Shown here: piece by piece, positions 1 through 5,674 of the stretch
Numbering within the stretch: position 1 is the first letter of the stretch
Layout: each line of letters starts with the position of its first letter
DNA from: an uncultured Acetatifactor sp.
Lineage (GTDB): Bacteria > Bacillota > Clostridia > Lachnospirales > Lachnospiraceae
Reading direction: 5' to 3'
Assembly (NCBI GenBank): GCA_910578995.1
Contig: CAJTSY010000186.1
Location: 1-5,798, forward strand
Length of the DNA stretch: 5,798 bases
Position numbers and translations under genes: made by a program
The notes under the pieces: generated by a model
What the model was told of the DNA's origin: nothing
Databases searched by the model: none
What the model saw: only the letters and a program-made list of their open reading frames with translations

Positions 1-118
1 TTTTCTCCCTAGTGCCCTCCGGCAATGCACGTCCGCTTCCGGCGGATTGAGTATGTGCGGGAGATATATGCATTTTACACTGATTTCCTGTTTACGTCAA
101 CATATTTATTGGATTACG
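1..118 (-). other. Left-edge intergenic region with two short hairpins and a possible ribosome binding site
   Basis: This stretch follows the ATPase stop codon in the direction of transcription. It has two small inverted repeats: TCCGC/GCGGA around a 5-base loop at 32-46, and TGCC/GGCA around a 4-base loop at 13-24. Neither is followed by a T-run on the minus strand, so I do not call a terminator. The last bases on the minus strand contain AGGGAG (plus positions 5-10), which looks like a ribosome binding site for a gene starting just beyond the window. Alternatively, a frame beginning with ATG at 73 stays open for 24 codons to the edge, but its only Shine-Dalgarno-like match (AGGA) is about 12 bases away and the short peptide is not recognisable. 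The next leftward gene is therefore uncertain. Confidence 0.3.
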
Positions 119-1207
119 TTAAAAAATGTGCTCAACAATCAGCGCTTTAAGCTCGTAGCTCTCAAAAGTGACCCGCCCATGTATGTACGGATCATGCATG
201 GCAACCCCTATCCTGCGTCTGAATAATATTTCATCCTGTTGATGTCTGGAATTGTATTTCTCACAGGGAGCTGATCGGTAACTCACATGCCAAAGAGATT
301 CGCCTTTTTTCTTCCATATATAGGCATGATCAAGGGCTGCGACACAGTGATATCCATTCAGCTTCCTGTATTCTACCAGGGAAAAGTCATTGTACGCGAA
401 CTTGTTTTCAAATGCCATTCCATAGTAATCAGTACCCTTCATAAGCCTTCCCAGTGCCGTGCCATCCCTTGCTTTTTTAAGGGACTCAGGCAGTTCCATA
501 AGATGGAGTGCCAGTCCCCGCTCCTTTATATAGGTGTGCTGCTTCCCGCTTCTGGCCATTTTTTCAAGGACAGGGACAACCTTCAGCGTTATAAAGACGT
601 CATGATAAATGTCTGTTGAGTTACTGCACAGGGTCAGATGCAGAGGGGGTAGCCCGGACAGTTCCCTGTTACGTGCAATCGTATCATATGCTGATACGAG
701 CGCATTTCCCTCCATTTTCATCCTTGGCACATGGGGCTCCTGTATAAACTCATCATACATCCAGTCATCGCAGGCCTGCCAGTCTATCCCCTTAATGCGC
801 GAGAGGGATGCAAGGGATGTACCGTTCGCTACCTTCTGTCCGGTATATGTGTACCCTTCTTTTGCATCATTCCATTCGCGCTGATAGAGGCCTGCGGTCT
901 TTCCTGTAAGGGGGCGGAACCCGTAGTTCCACCCCATGTCAGCATTCAGCTTTGAAAAGGGATTTCCTGTCTCCTTACCGTCCCTGGTGTCCGCACATTC
1001 TTCCAGTTCAGACTGAAGGCGCCTGGTGTATATAAACGGCTTACCGTCCTCCTGATACTTCAGGATAAGTCCTTTTAAATAGGAGTAGGTCTTTCCGCCG
1101 TCACGGGCGCCGATGAAAATTTGAAAAGGGTATTCATCCGATCTGTAGGGCCAGATATCCAGAAACTCGATACCGTCTTTCCTGACAGTCCCTTTTCTAC
1201 TGCTCAT
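119..1207 (-). CDS. DNA-packaging (encapsidation) ATPase, phi29 gp16-like
   Basis: This is the motor ATPase that uses ATP hydrolysis to pump the terminal-protein-capped genome into the prohead at the portal. At 362 aa it is slightly longer than phi29 gp16 (332 aa). Visible motifs: a Walker A loop GARDGGKT at residues 33-40, a motif IYTRR at 59-63 resembling the conserved arginine-containing strand after the P-loop, SRIKG at 136-140, and a Walker B strand WMYDEF at 149-154 with Asp152 and Glu153 as likely metal-binding and catalytic acids. The C-terminal half, which in gp16 is a nuclease-fold nucleic-acid-binding domain, shows no motif I can name. The ATG at 1207 has AAAGGA six bases upstream and overlaps the end of the SpoVG-like gene by 11 bp, which suggests translational coupling. 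In phi29 this protein works with a packaging RNA; I found no clear one here. The family call is firm. Confidence 0.93.
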   Translation of the reverse strand: MSSRKGTVRKDGIEFLDIWPYRSDEYPFQIFIGARDGGKTYSYLKGLILKYQEDGKPFIYTRRLQSELEECADTRDGKETGNPFSKLNADMGWNYGFRPLTGKTAGLYQREWNDAKEGYTYTGQKVANGTSLASLSRIKGIDWQACDDWMYDEFIQEPHVPRMKMEGNALVSAYDTIARNRELSGLPPLHLTLCSNSTDIYHDVFITLKVVPVLEKMARSGKQHTYIKERGLALHLMELPESLKKARDGTALGRLMKGTDYYGMAFENKFAYNDFSLVEYRKLNGYHCVAALDHAYIWKKKGESLWHVSYRSAPCEKYNSRHQQDEILFRRRIGVAMHDPYIHGRVTFESYELKALIVEHIF

Positions 1208-1505
1208 TGATCATCCTTTCTATTTCAGAGAGAATGGCGCTCTGACTTGCCTCGGAGAGATTCACGTAGCAGTGGCTGTAGTACTTTCCATCGTTCCCTT
1301 TACGGGAAGGGAATCCGATAAAGTCCCCGTTCGCTCCTTCTACCACACGGCATCCGTAGATCAGCACGCCGTTAATTTCAATATCTGCCGTTACAAACGT
1401 AGTATTGTCGTAGACGTTAACGCGAGCGCGCTTCACCTGAAAGGTCACGTCGATTCCATTGTTTCCATTGTTTCCATTGTTTCCGTTGTTTGTGGGTTTT
1501 TTCAT
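1197..1505 (-). CDS. SpoVG-like protein with N-terminal Asn-Asn-Gly repeat
   Basis: This 102-aa protein resembles the SpoVG family, small beta-rich dimeric nucleic-acid-binding regulators of Firmicutes. Residues 41-99 follow the SpoVG pattern: a beta strand (DIEINGVLIYGCRVV), the turn EGANGDF at 56-62, then FPSRKGNDGKYY at 65-76, matching the family core in which a G-x-N-G-x-F turn precedes P-S-[KR]-[KR]-x-x-D-G, and finally a C-terminal helix. Ahead of the domain, residues 6-17 are four exact Asn-Asn-Gly repeats that family members normally lack; they probably form a flexible linker or tail. The ATG at 1505 has AAGGAG nine bases upstream. The gene starts 17 bp after the polymerase stop and overlaps the ATPase start. 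Its position suggests a role in replication or in the switch to packaging, perhaps single-stranded-DNA or RNA binding. That role is inference, as is any likeness to a phage SSB. Confidence 0.75.
   Translation of the reverse strand: MKKPTNNGNNGNNGNNGIDVTFQVKRARVNVYDNTTFVTADIEINGVLIYGCRVVEGANGDFIGFPSRKGNDGKYYSHCYVNLSEASQSAILSEIERMINEQ
1455..1490 (-). repeat. Four tandem 9-bp units encoding Asn-Asn-Gly
   Basis: The plus strand reads TCCATTGTT three times in a row (1455-1463, 1464-1472, 1473-1481), then the variant TCCGTTGTT (1482-1490). In the SpoVG-like gene on the minus strand each unit gives Asn-Asn-Gly. The unit length is a multiple of three, so slippage would lengthen or shorten the tail without shifting the frame. 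The three identical units suggest recent expansion. Confidence 0.95.
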
Positions 1506-1522
1506 CTTCTTAGTCTCCTTTA

Positions 1523-3604
1523 TTATAAATTGTCTATGGATAATCCGATCAGATCGGAGTATTCATCGGTTATTCCGATCTCATAAGTCGAGTCGGTTAC
1601 GGCAGCATTTCCTGCTGTCAGGATTTTCTCACCGTCTATCTCGATCGTATGTATATCACAGTCGTTATAGTAAATGGTATTCCCTCCTGCTTCCCTGAAT
1701 ATAAATCCGTCATGAAAATTGTCAAGGGATTTTAGTTCGTCCGATCCTTTCGCCTTGCTGACACCTGATATGGTCACGTGCAGGACGCCAAGGTTGTCTG
1801 TGTAGGCGTATTTTTTAGCTCCCAGGGTTTTGAAGTCCCTTATTTTCCCTTCTTTCGTATCGCACTCATATATTCCCATATAGTAACGTTTTCCGCCATA
1901 GTCGCAGTATGCATTTCTCTCATCACAGATTTTTGCAATTTCCCGGTTGGCAGCGTCAATCTTTTCGTGGTCTACACATGCCGCATAGGAAGAGTCGGTG
2001 TCGCAGTAAACAGTCCCCGTTCCTGTAAGACAGACAAGATCATAAAGATGCATTCTTGCATGCGCTGTAATCCACACCCCCCATGCATATATCAGGAAAG
2101 AATTCCTGCTTGAGTTGTATCGCTCCAAAAGTGATGGTATGTCGCCCGGTATCTGCTCCCACTCCCCGTCATCATTCATAATGAATGTGTCCCGGATAGG
2201 ATCAGTGTAGCACATTCCGAATATCCCGTTCAGGCGGTTCTTGGACTTTGCGTATAGGTATTCCAGGTTCGCCTTTTCCTCGCCGGATGCTTTCTCCCTG
2301 TCTCCTTTCAGTACGGTTTTTAAGCGGAAATACTCACGCACGACTGATAGCAGACATTCCGGCAGATATCCGTATTCGGATGTGTGCATGTCCTCGATAT
2401 AGATTGAGTCCTGGTCAAAGTCGTACTGCTCCTGAATTATTTTAAAGTCTACGTCCGTAATGGTCATATAGACATAGTCGGCTGACAGTATGCGCCCGTT
2501 ATCCAGTTTAGCTTTCGGGGCCTGCAGGCACTTTGAAAAGCTGATGTACGGCATCACCGTTTCCCGTTTGCACCGGAGGTTTACCAGGATACATCGAAAC
2601 AGGCATGCTTTTGTGCCAAGCAGTTCCTGGAATTCAGCTTTCGTTTCTATCTGCCCGTATGGAGTAAACCGGGTAATCGGGAATTTCTTCAGGCACATCA
2701 TGGCGGGGTAGGAGCTTTGCACGTCAAAAGCATCTACGTCATGAATGATACGTCCTGCTAAATACCTGTTGGCATGGGTGTCACCTCCACGTCCTGCTTC
2801 TTTCAGGAGAGTGTACACTTTCTCCGTCATGGCGTTCTTTTTAAAGAATTCTCTGTAATACTTATCCTTTTCCGTCGCTCTCCTGCAGTCCCGGCGGACG
2901 TATCCGGTTGATGTCATTGGGATGGATTCCAGGCTGTCATGTTCATTGGCAAGACGGGCCTTTACCATGCTCCAGAGTGTTACGACATCCAGGATGCAGT
3001 ACTTAAATTCCGTGTCGTCAAGCCAGGTAGAGGGCGTACGGAGCCTGCGGTAGTCAAGGTCACCGGAAGCTTTCAGAAACATGCAGCCTTTCTCATTCCG
3101 GCATGCCTTATCCAGTGACATGTTTGTAAGCTTCCAGGAACAGCGGAATTCTATTCCTGAGGTAGTGCTGACCTTCAGGGGTTTTCTTTTGTCTACGGCG
3201 AATACAGTGTGCTCGCCAAGGAATTTCGACATATACTGGTACTCAAACGGCAGGTTGTGCACATAGAGTACCAGTCGGCGAGCGGATGAAAGTTTTAGTT
3301 CATGTGTAAGGCCTGCCAGGAATTCCTGCCATTCCTTCCAGGTTCGTCCATAGCATACCACGTTGTTGATGCAGACCTGCCAGTGGTACATAAAAGCGAA
3401 TGGACTGCCTTCGGATGGAATTACCGTGCTTGACTCTATGTCGTAGGCACCGAAAGCCGTAAGGTATTCAGCTGCACGAGAGTTACCGCGACGGCGGCAT
3501 TTAGTTGCTGCTTTTGGGATATCGGCGTACGGAAAATCGTTTGCCTCGTAGCAGTCGTACACATGTTCCTGGCCTAGTATGTCGGTTAGAACACATGTAC
3601 GCAT
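1523..3604 (-). CDS. Protein-primed family-B DNA polymerase (phi29 type)
   Basis: This 693-aa enzyme copies the linear genome from terminal-protein-primed ends, with strand displacement and proofreading. Exonuclease domain: Exo I YDIE (Asp55, Glu57), Exo II HNLPFE (Asn117, with Glu121 where phi29 has Asp66), Exo III YCILD (Tyr202, Asp206). Polymerase domain: a GRGGDTHAN segment at 271-279 in the place of the YxGG-type motif, motif A DVQSSYP at 294-300 (catalytic Asp294; Tyr299 as the likely steric gate), motif B KNRLNGIFG at 455-463, motif C YCDTDS at 533-538 (Asp535, Asp537), and KKY at 597-599 as the KxY motif. The 161-residue gap between motifs A and B and the 70-residue gap between B and C fit the protein-primed insertions TPR1 and TPR2. 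Compared with phi29 (575 aa) it has about 43 extra N-terminal residues, a longer TPR1 and a longer C-terminus. The ATG at 3604 has GGAGG eight bases upstream; the gene begins 13 bp after the candidate terminal protein. The frame is intact. Confidence 0.97.
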   Translation of the reverse strand: MRTCVLTDILGQEHVYDCYEANDFPYADIPKAATKCRRRGNSRAAEYLTAFGAYDIESSTVIPSEGSPFAFMYHWQVCINNVVCYGRTWKEWQEFLAGLTHELKLSSARRLVLYVHNLPFEYQYMSKFLGEHTVFAVDKRKPLKVSTTSGIEFRCSWKLTNMSLDKACRNEKGCMFLKASGDLDYRRLRTPSTWLDDTEFKYCILDVVTLWSMVKARLANEHDSLESIPMTSTGYVRRDCRRATEKDKYYREFFKKNAMTEKVYTLLKEAGRGGDTHANRYLAGRIIHDVDAFDVQSSYPAMMCLKKFPITRFTPYGQIETKAEFQELLGTKACLFRCILVNLRCKRETVMPYISFSKCLQAPKAKLDNGRILSADYVYMTITDVDFKIIQEQYDFDQDSIYIEDMHTSEYGYLPECLLSVVREYFRLKTVLKGDREKASGEEKANLEYLYAKSKNRLNGIFGMCYTDPIRDTFIMNDDGEWEQIPGDIPSLLERYNSSRNSFLIYAWGVWITAHARMHLYDLVCLTGTGTVYCDTDSSYAACVDHEKIDAANREIAKICDERNAYCDYGGKRYYMGIYECDTKEGKIRDFKTLGAKKYAYTDNLGVLHVTISGVSKAKGSDELKSLDNFHDGFIFREAGGNTIYYNDCDIHTIEIDGEKILTAGNAAVTDSTYEIGITDEYSDLIGLSIDNL

Positions 3605-3617
3605 TTTTCCATCCTCC

Positions 3618-4277
3618 TTAACGTAAAGGTTTTATTCCTGTCTTTTTTAAAAGGTCTTTCAGATTGGCGTTTCCTTTGGAACGGAACTCGTCAAGGGCAT
3701 CCTGCATTTTGGACCGGATTTCGCCGTCTTTCTCTTTGGACTGCTGTCTGGCCGTCTCGAAAATCTCTACCAGTTTGTCAGAGTCTATGCCGGCTTTTAC
3801 CAGTCCCTGGAAGGTTCCTGATTTAAGAAAATCGTAAAACTCCTTGTTTGAGGCAAAAGAGATCGGTTTCTGGCGTATGCCCTGGGTATGCCATAAGACG
3901 CCCCATTCGCCTTTTTCAAATGATGAGATACGGTTACGTTCGATCTCACGCTGCCCGGCTATGGTTGACGTCTTGGATGTAAGGAATCCCTGAAGGGCGC
4001 TGATCTCATGCCGGAGCGCGTTAACGTCGTCAAGGTAGTTTAAGGATTCTGAAAAGCGCTTCCTGGAACCAAGATAGTCCCTGGCATTTTCTATGGCGCC
4101 GAAATTGAGGCTTTCTCCGGTTACCATAGATTTGCCCCTCTCAAGTCGAACCATGCGCTGATTGGCCCTCTTAGCGAGCGTACGGCGTATCTCCTGCATC
4201 TTCTTAAGAGAAAATGATGTGCGCCAGATGTCAATGTCCGTGTAGGATGTTTCAATGGTTCCAGGTTTGCGTTTCAT
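3618..4277 (-). CDS. Probable terminal protein (replication primer)
   Basis: In protein-primed phages the terminal protein gives a Ser, Thr or Tyr hydroxyl to which the polymerase joins the first nucleotide, and it stays covalently on the 5' ends. Three things support the call for this 219-aa protein. It lies directly upstream of the polymerase in the same operon, as in phi29. It is basic and largely helical, and close to the usual size (about 230-270 aa). Residues 36-46 (KRANQRMVRLE), followed by a stretch ending in KRFSES at 73-78, resemble what I recall of terminal-protein-like genes of Firmicutes phages. A second stretch, FASNKEFYDFL around 141-151, precedes a charged helical C-terminus that would suit the priming domain. 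The priming residue cannot be picked from sequence alone. The ATG at 4277 is 13 bases from GGAGG, a long spacing, but no better start is visible. It could instead be another replication accessory protein. Confidence 0.7.
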   Translation of the reverse strand: MKRKPGTIETSYTDIDIWRTSFSLKKMQEIRRTLAKRANQRMVRLERGKSMVTGESLNFGAIENARDYLGSRKRFSESLNYLDDVNALRHEISALQGFLTSKTSTIAGQREIERNRISSFEKGEWGVLWHTQGIRQKPISFASNKEFYDFLKSGTFQGLVKAGIDSDKLVEIFETARQQSKEKDGEIRSKMQDALDEFRSKGNANLKDLLKKTGIKPLR

Positions 4278-4282
4278 GATGG

Positions 4283-4468
4283 CTAATTGTCCTCCAGTAT
4301 TTGTCTTGTAAGCCCGAATTTGCAGCGGGCCTCTTTACCGTTAAAAGATACGTCAATGCAGTCCCGGACTCGTTTTGTACAAGGCTGCGCGATCATACGG
4401 CACGTGAAAGTCCGAGGGTTAAAGAATTCGCACTGAAGTCTGCGCAAATCATTAGGTTCAGGTTTCAT
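4283..4468 (-). CDS. Small cysteine-rich protein, 61 aa, function unknown
   Basis: I do not recognise this protein. It is basic (many Arg and Lys), with five cysteines at 13, 23, 30, 37 and 49, spaced x9, x6, x6 and x11. That could be a small zinc-binding or disulfide-stabilised fold; no classic CxxC finger pair is present. There is no signal peptide or membrane segment. I place the start at the ATG at 4468, because GGAGG at 4478-4482 lies nine bases upstream, while the in-frame ATG three codons earlier (4477) directly abuts that GGAGG and leaves no room for initiation. The start is 1 bp after the stop of the upstream gene, and the stop is 5 bp before the terminal-protein ATG, so it is firmly inside the replication operon. 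A DNA-binding accessory role is possible from position and charge, but this is a guess. Confidence 0.75.
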   Translation of the reverse strand: MKPEPNDLRRLQCEFFNPRTFTCRMIAQPCTKRVRDCIDVSFNGKEARCKFGLTRQILEDN

Positions 4469-4469
4469 T

Positions 4470-4670
4470 CTATGCATCCTCCAAGTACACCAGAAGCGCC
4501 GGATCGCTTATGCCGAGCAGGGCAGGGCGGTACATTGTTATAGACGCGCCAGGAAGTCCGCCGGGGGGTGTAGACTTATGAAACGGAGGGGCGATCATCT
4601 GTCCGTTCTGGTATACTACAAATACAGTACTGTCAGATAAAGGCGTTGCTATAAGTTCATGCAGTGTCAA
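4470..4670 (-). CDS. Small hypothetical protein, 66 aa, TTG start
   Basis: I do not recognise this protein. It is probably beta-rich: hydrophobic stretches STVFVVY near 14-20 and PALLVYL near 57-63 flank a proline- and glycine-rich middle (STPPGGLPG, about 33-41). No membrane segment or signal peptide is evident. The start is TTG at 4670, overlapping the TGA stop of the upstream gene (the TTGA junction). The purine-rich GGAGGAGGGG eight bases upstream is one of the strongest ribosome binding sites in the window and supports this rare start. No in-frame ATG occurs before codon 25. The stop lies 1 bp before the start of the cysteine-rich gene. The tight coupling on both sides argues that it is a real gene even though it is short. 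Confidence 0.72.
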   Translation of the reverse strand: MTLHELIATPLSDSTVFVVYQNGQMIAPPFHKSTPPGGLPGASITMYRPALLGISDPALLVYLEDA

Positions 4671-4978
4671 AATATGATCCCCTCCTCCTCCATGGAAATT
4701 TCCTGGGTATGACAGAGCGTAAGAAGCATATCTATCTCCTCTTTCCTGTCCTTAAGGTTTTTGATTCCTGCTCTCTTACTCCGTTCATAAGCGTCACGCG
4801 CGTTGATCAGTTTTACTACATTATCATAGTATGACGCCCTAAGCTGGTCTTCAGGGTACTTACTTACATGAAGTCTGGCGATTGTTTCATGCTCCTTTCC
4901 ATAGGGAAGGCAAAGGTGCGTCATTTTGTAGGCCGCAAGCGGCTTGGTTCCGGGTACGTAGTTAATTAATCTGGGCAT
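4667..4978 (-). CDS. Hypothetical protein, 103 aa, helical and charged
   Basis: I do not recognise this protein. Its first 40 residues are mixed, and the rest is highly charged and probably forms two long helices (about 43-70 and 73-95), ending in an acidic stretch (EEEG). There is no membrane segment. The frame is open back to a GTG at 5062, but I choose the ATG at 4978, because GAAGGAG lies five bases upstream of it, whereas the GTG has no ribosome binding site and would overlap the preceding gene by 23 bp. The last codons double as the ribosome binding site of the next gene, whose TTG start overlaps this stop. Phi29 keeps its early DNA-binding proteins (p6, p5) in the matching position, and p6 has about the same length, but I see no sequence similarity, so no function is assigned. 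Confidence 0.82.
   Translation of the reverse strand: MPRLINYVPGTKPLAAYKMTHLCLPYGKEHETIARLHVSKYPEDQLRASYYDNVVKLINARDAYERSKRAGIKNLKDRKEEIDMLLTLCHTQEISMEEEGIIF
4679..4688 (-). promoter_or_regulatory. Strong ribosome binding site for the TTG-started 66-aa gene
   Basis: The minus strand reads GGAGGAGGGG, ending eight bases before TTG at 4670. It lies inside the end of the 103-aa gene, where it also encodes Glu-Glu-Glu-Gly. Its strength and spacing decide in favour of the TTG start. Confidence 0.75.
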
Positions 4979-4983
4979 GTTGT

Positions 4984-4990
4984 CTCCTTC
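4984..4990 (-). promoter_or_regulatory. Ribosome binding site that sets the start of the 103-aa gene
   Basis: The minus strand reads GAAGGAG, then five bases, then ATG at 4978. It lies in the 61-bp gap after the 142-aa gene and argues against the upstream in-frame GTG at 5062. Confidence 0.85.
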
Positions 4991-5039
4991 TCCCCGTATA
5001 GCCGTTAGGGCAGCTGTGATTAGTATTAGTTGCTTCTCA

Positions 5040-5468
5040 TTAATGTGTAAGTATATAATCACACTGCATCAAGACAATTCCTGTGCAGCCATGGGCCTTA
5101 AGACGAGTAGCGCATGCGCGAGCTTCAATCCGATCAAATGATGAATAAACAGACCAGAACGTGACAGCCTTGGACACGTAGCATTCATCATAATTAGGGG
5201 AGTATGCAGTCGTACAGGGACGGAGCTGAGAATCGTACCTGCATACGGTAAATTCTGCAAATAGTCCTTCAGAATCGTAGAATTGGAGTTCTTCTATTAA
5301 GTGATTATACAGTTCGTAAGAAACCTCTATATCCGTACAGGTTTCCAGAAGGTCAATCTGGGCAGTAAACATTGCATATGCGCATTGGCTGTTTCCGTTG
5401 ACTTTAACAAGACGGTTATATTCATCTGCCATGGTTTTGATAGTAGTCACAATGTATTCATATTTCAT
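5040..5468 (-). CDS. First gene of the operon, hypothetical protein, 142 aa
   Basis: I do not recognise this protein. It is probably soluble and mixed alpha/beta, with eight cysteines (29, 44, 76, 85, 96, 119, 128, 136) and many Tyr residues. The N-terminal half looks helical (acidic helix around 48-62, VSYELYNHLIEEL). The end, roughly 101-140, has a strand FWSVY, a helix RIEARACATRL and a final strand GIVLMQC, which may be a small alpha/beta fold. The frame is open to an ATG at 5489, but I prefer the ATG at 5468 (seven codons later), because AAAGGG lies nine bases upstream of it and nothing similar precedes the 5489 ATG. As the first gene after the promoter it should be expressed earliest, which would suit a host-takeover, anti-defence or regulatory protein. 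That is inference from position only. Confidence 0.8.
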   Translation of the reverse strand: MKYEYIVTTIKTMADEYNRLVKVNGNSQCAYAMFTAQIDLLETCTDIEVSYELYNHLIEELQFYDSEGLFAEFTVCRYDSQLRPCTTAYSPNYDECYVSKAVTFWSVYSSFDRIEARACATRLKAHGCTGIVLMQCDYILTH

Positions 5469-5592
5469 ATCTGTATACCCTTTCTTCATGCTGTGCTTAT
5501 TATAGGTTGATTCTCATTCCAATGTTCCCTGACTCGGGAGATGTGATTGTAGTTCGAGAGGACAAGGTTTCCTTGCCGTACCTTAACGGTAC
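5469..5592 (-). other. Structured 5' leader of the operon
   Basis: About 120 bases lie between the predicted transcription start (near 5592) and the first start codon. The first 33 bases can fold into two adjacent hairpins: GTACC/GGTAC around GTTAA (5578-5592), then GGCAAGG pairing with CCTTGTCC around an AAA loop with one bulged U (5560-5577). A weaker TCCC/GGGA hairpin is at 5526-5539. The leader contains no terminator-like T-run. The hairpins at the 5' end may protect the transcript or regulate it. A TTG-started frame of 21 codons (5500-5565) lies within it, but I do not call it a gene. Confidence 0.5.
5479..5484 (-). promoter_or_regulatory. Ribosome binding site deciding the start of the 142-aa gene
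   Basis: The minus strand reads AAAGGG with nine bases to the ATG at 5468. This motif would lie inside the coding frame if translation began at 5489, so the shorter product is preferred. It is weaker than the other sites in the operon. Confidence 0.6.
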
Positions 5593-5598
5593 ATGTCA

Positions 5599-5627
5599 AG
5601 TATATAATATGGGGATGGGGTTGTCAA
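5599..5627 (-). promoter_or_regulatory. Near-consensus sigma-A/sigma70 promoter driving the leftward operon
   Basis: On the minus strand there is a perfect -35 box TTGACA (5622-5627), a 17-bp spacer (5605-5621) and a -10 box TATACT (5599-5604) that matches the TATAAT consensus at five of six positions. Transcription should begin near 5592 and run left through all eight genes. It is recognisable by host RNA polymerase without a phage factor, as expected for an early promoter. A GTTAA-N4-TTAAC palindrome sits about 15 bp upstream of the -35 box. Confidence 0.85.
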
Positions 5628-5641
5628 GGGGGTGAGGATAA

Positions 5642-5655
5642 GTTAATTATTTAAC
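5642..5655. promoter_or_regulatory. Palindrome GTTAA-N4-TTAAC, promoter-proximal copy
   Basis: The bases are GTTAA, TTAT, TTAAC: a perfect 5-bp dyad. The stretch 5642-5660 matches 16 of 19 bases of the equivalent part of the 55-bp repeats (5709-5727), so it is a third, diverged copy. It lies just upstream of the -35 box and may be an operator or activator site. Confidence 0.6.
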
Positions 5656-5674
5656 AATGTTGGGCATGTGTATG

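Noticed and set aside
13..46. Intrinsic terminator after the ATPase gene
   Set aside because: The hairpins are short and not followed by a T-run on the transcribed strand.
287..955. Three overlapping plus-strand open frames opposite the ATPase gene
   Set aside because: They lie antisense to a gene with clear Walker motifs, overlap one another, have no good ribosome binding sites, and their products look like arbitrary translations.
1272..1698. Plus-strand open frames opposite the SpoVG-like gene and polymerase end
   Set aside because: The Ser-Ile-Val or Phe-Pro-Leu repeats come from reading the 9-bp minisatellite on the wrong strand; the minus-strand gene explains the sequence.
1778..3266. 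Several plus-strand open frames opposite the polymerase
   Set aside because: The polymerase frame is intact with all catalytic motifs; these are shadows without initiation signals.
4301..4543. Plus-strand frame of 80 codons opposite two small genes
   Set aside because: The minus-strand genes here have strong ribosome binding sites and tight coupling; this frame crosses their boundary and has neither.
5069..5510. A second minus-strand frame (63 codons) and a plus-strand frame (69 codons) over the first gene
   Set aside because: The 142-aa frame follows the promoter and has a plausible ribosome binding site; neither alternative does.
5497..5512. TATAAT just upstream of the first gene as a second promoter
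   Set aside because: There is no acceptable -35 box at 16-18 bp and no extended -10 TG.
5500..5565. TTG-started 21-codon frame in the operon leader (also containing a 5-codon ATG frame)
   Set aside because: An AAGG precedes the TTG at workable spacing, but it lies in a predicted hairpin, the start is weak and the peptide is not recognisable. A regulatory leader peptide cannot be excluded.
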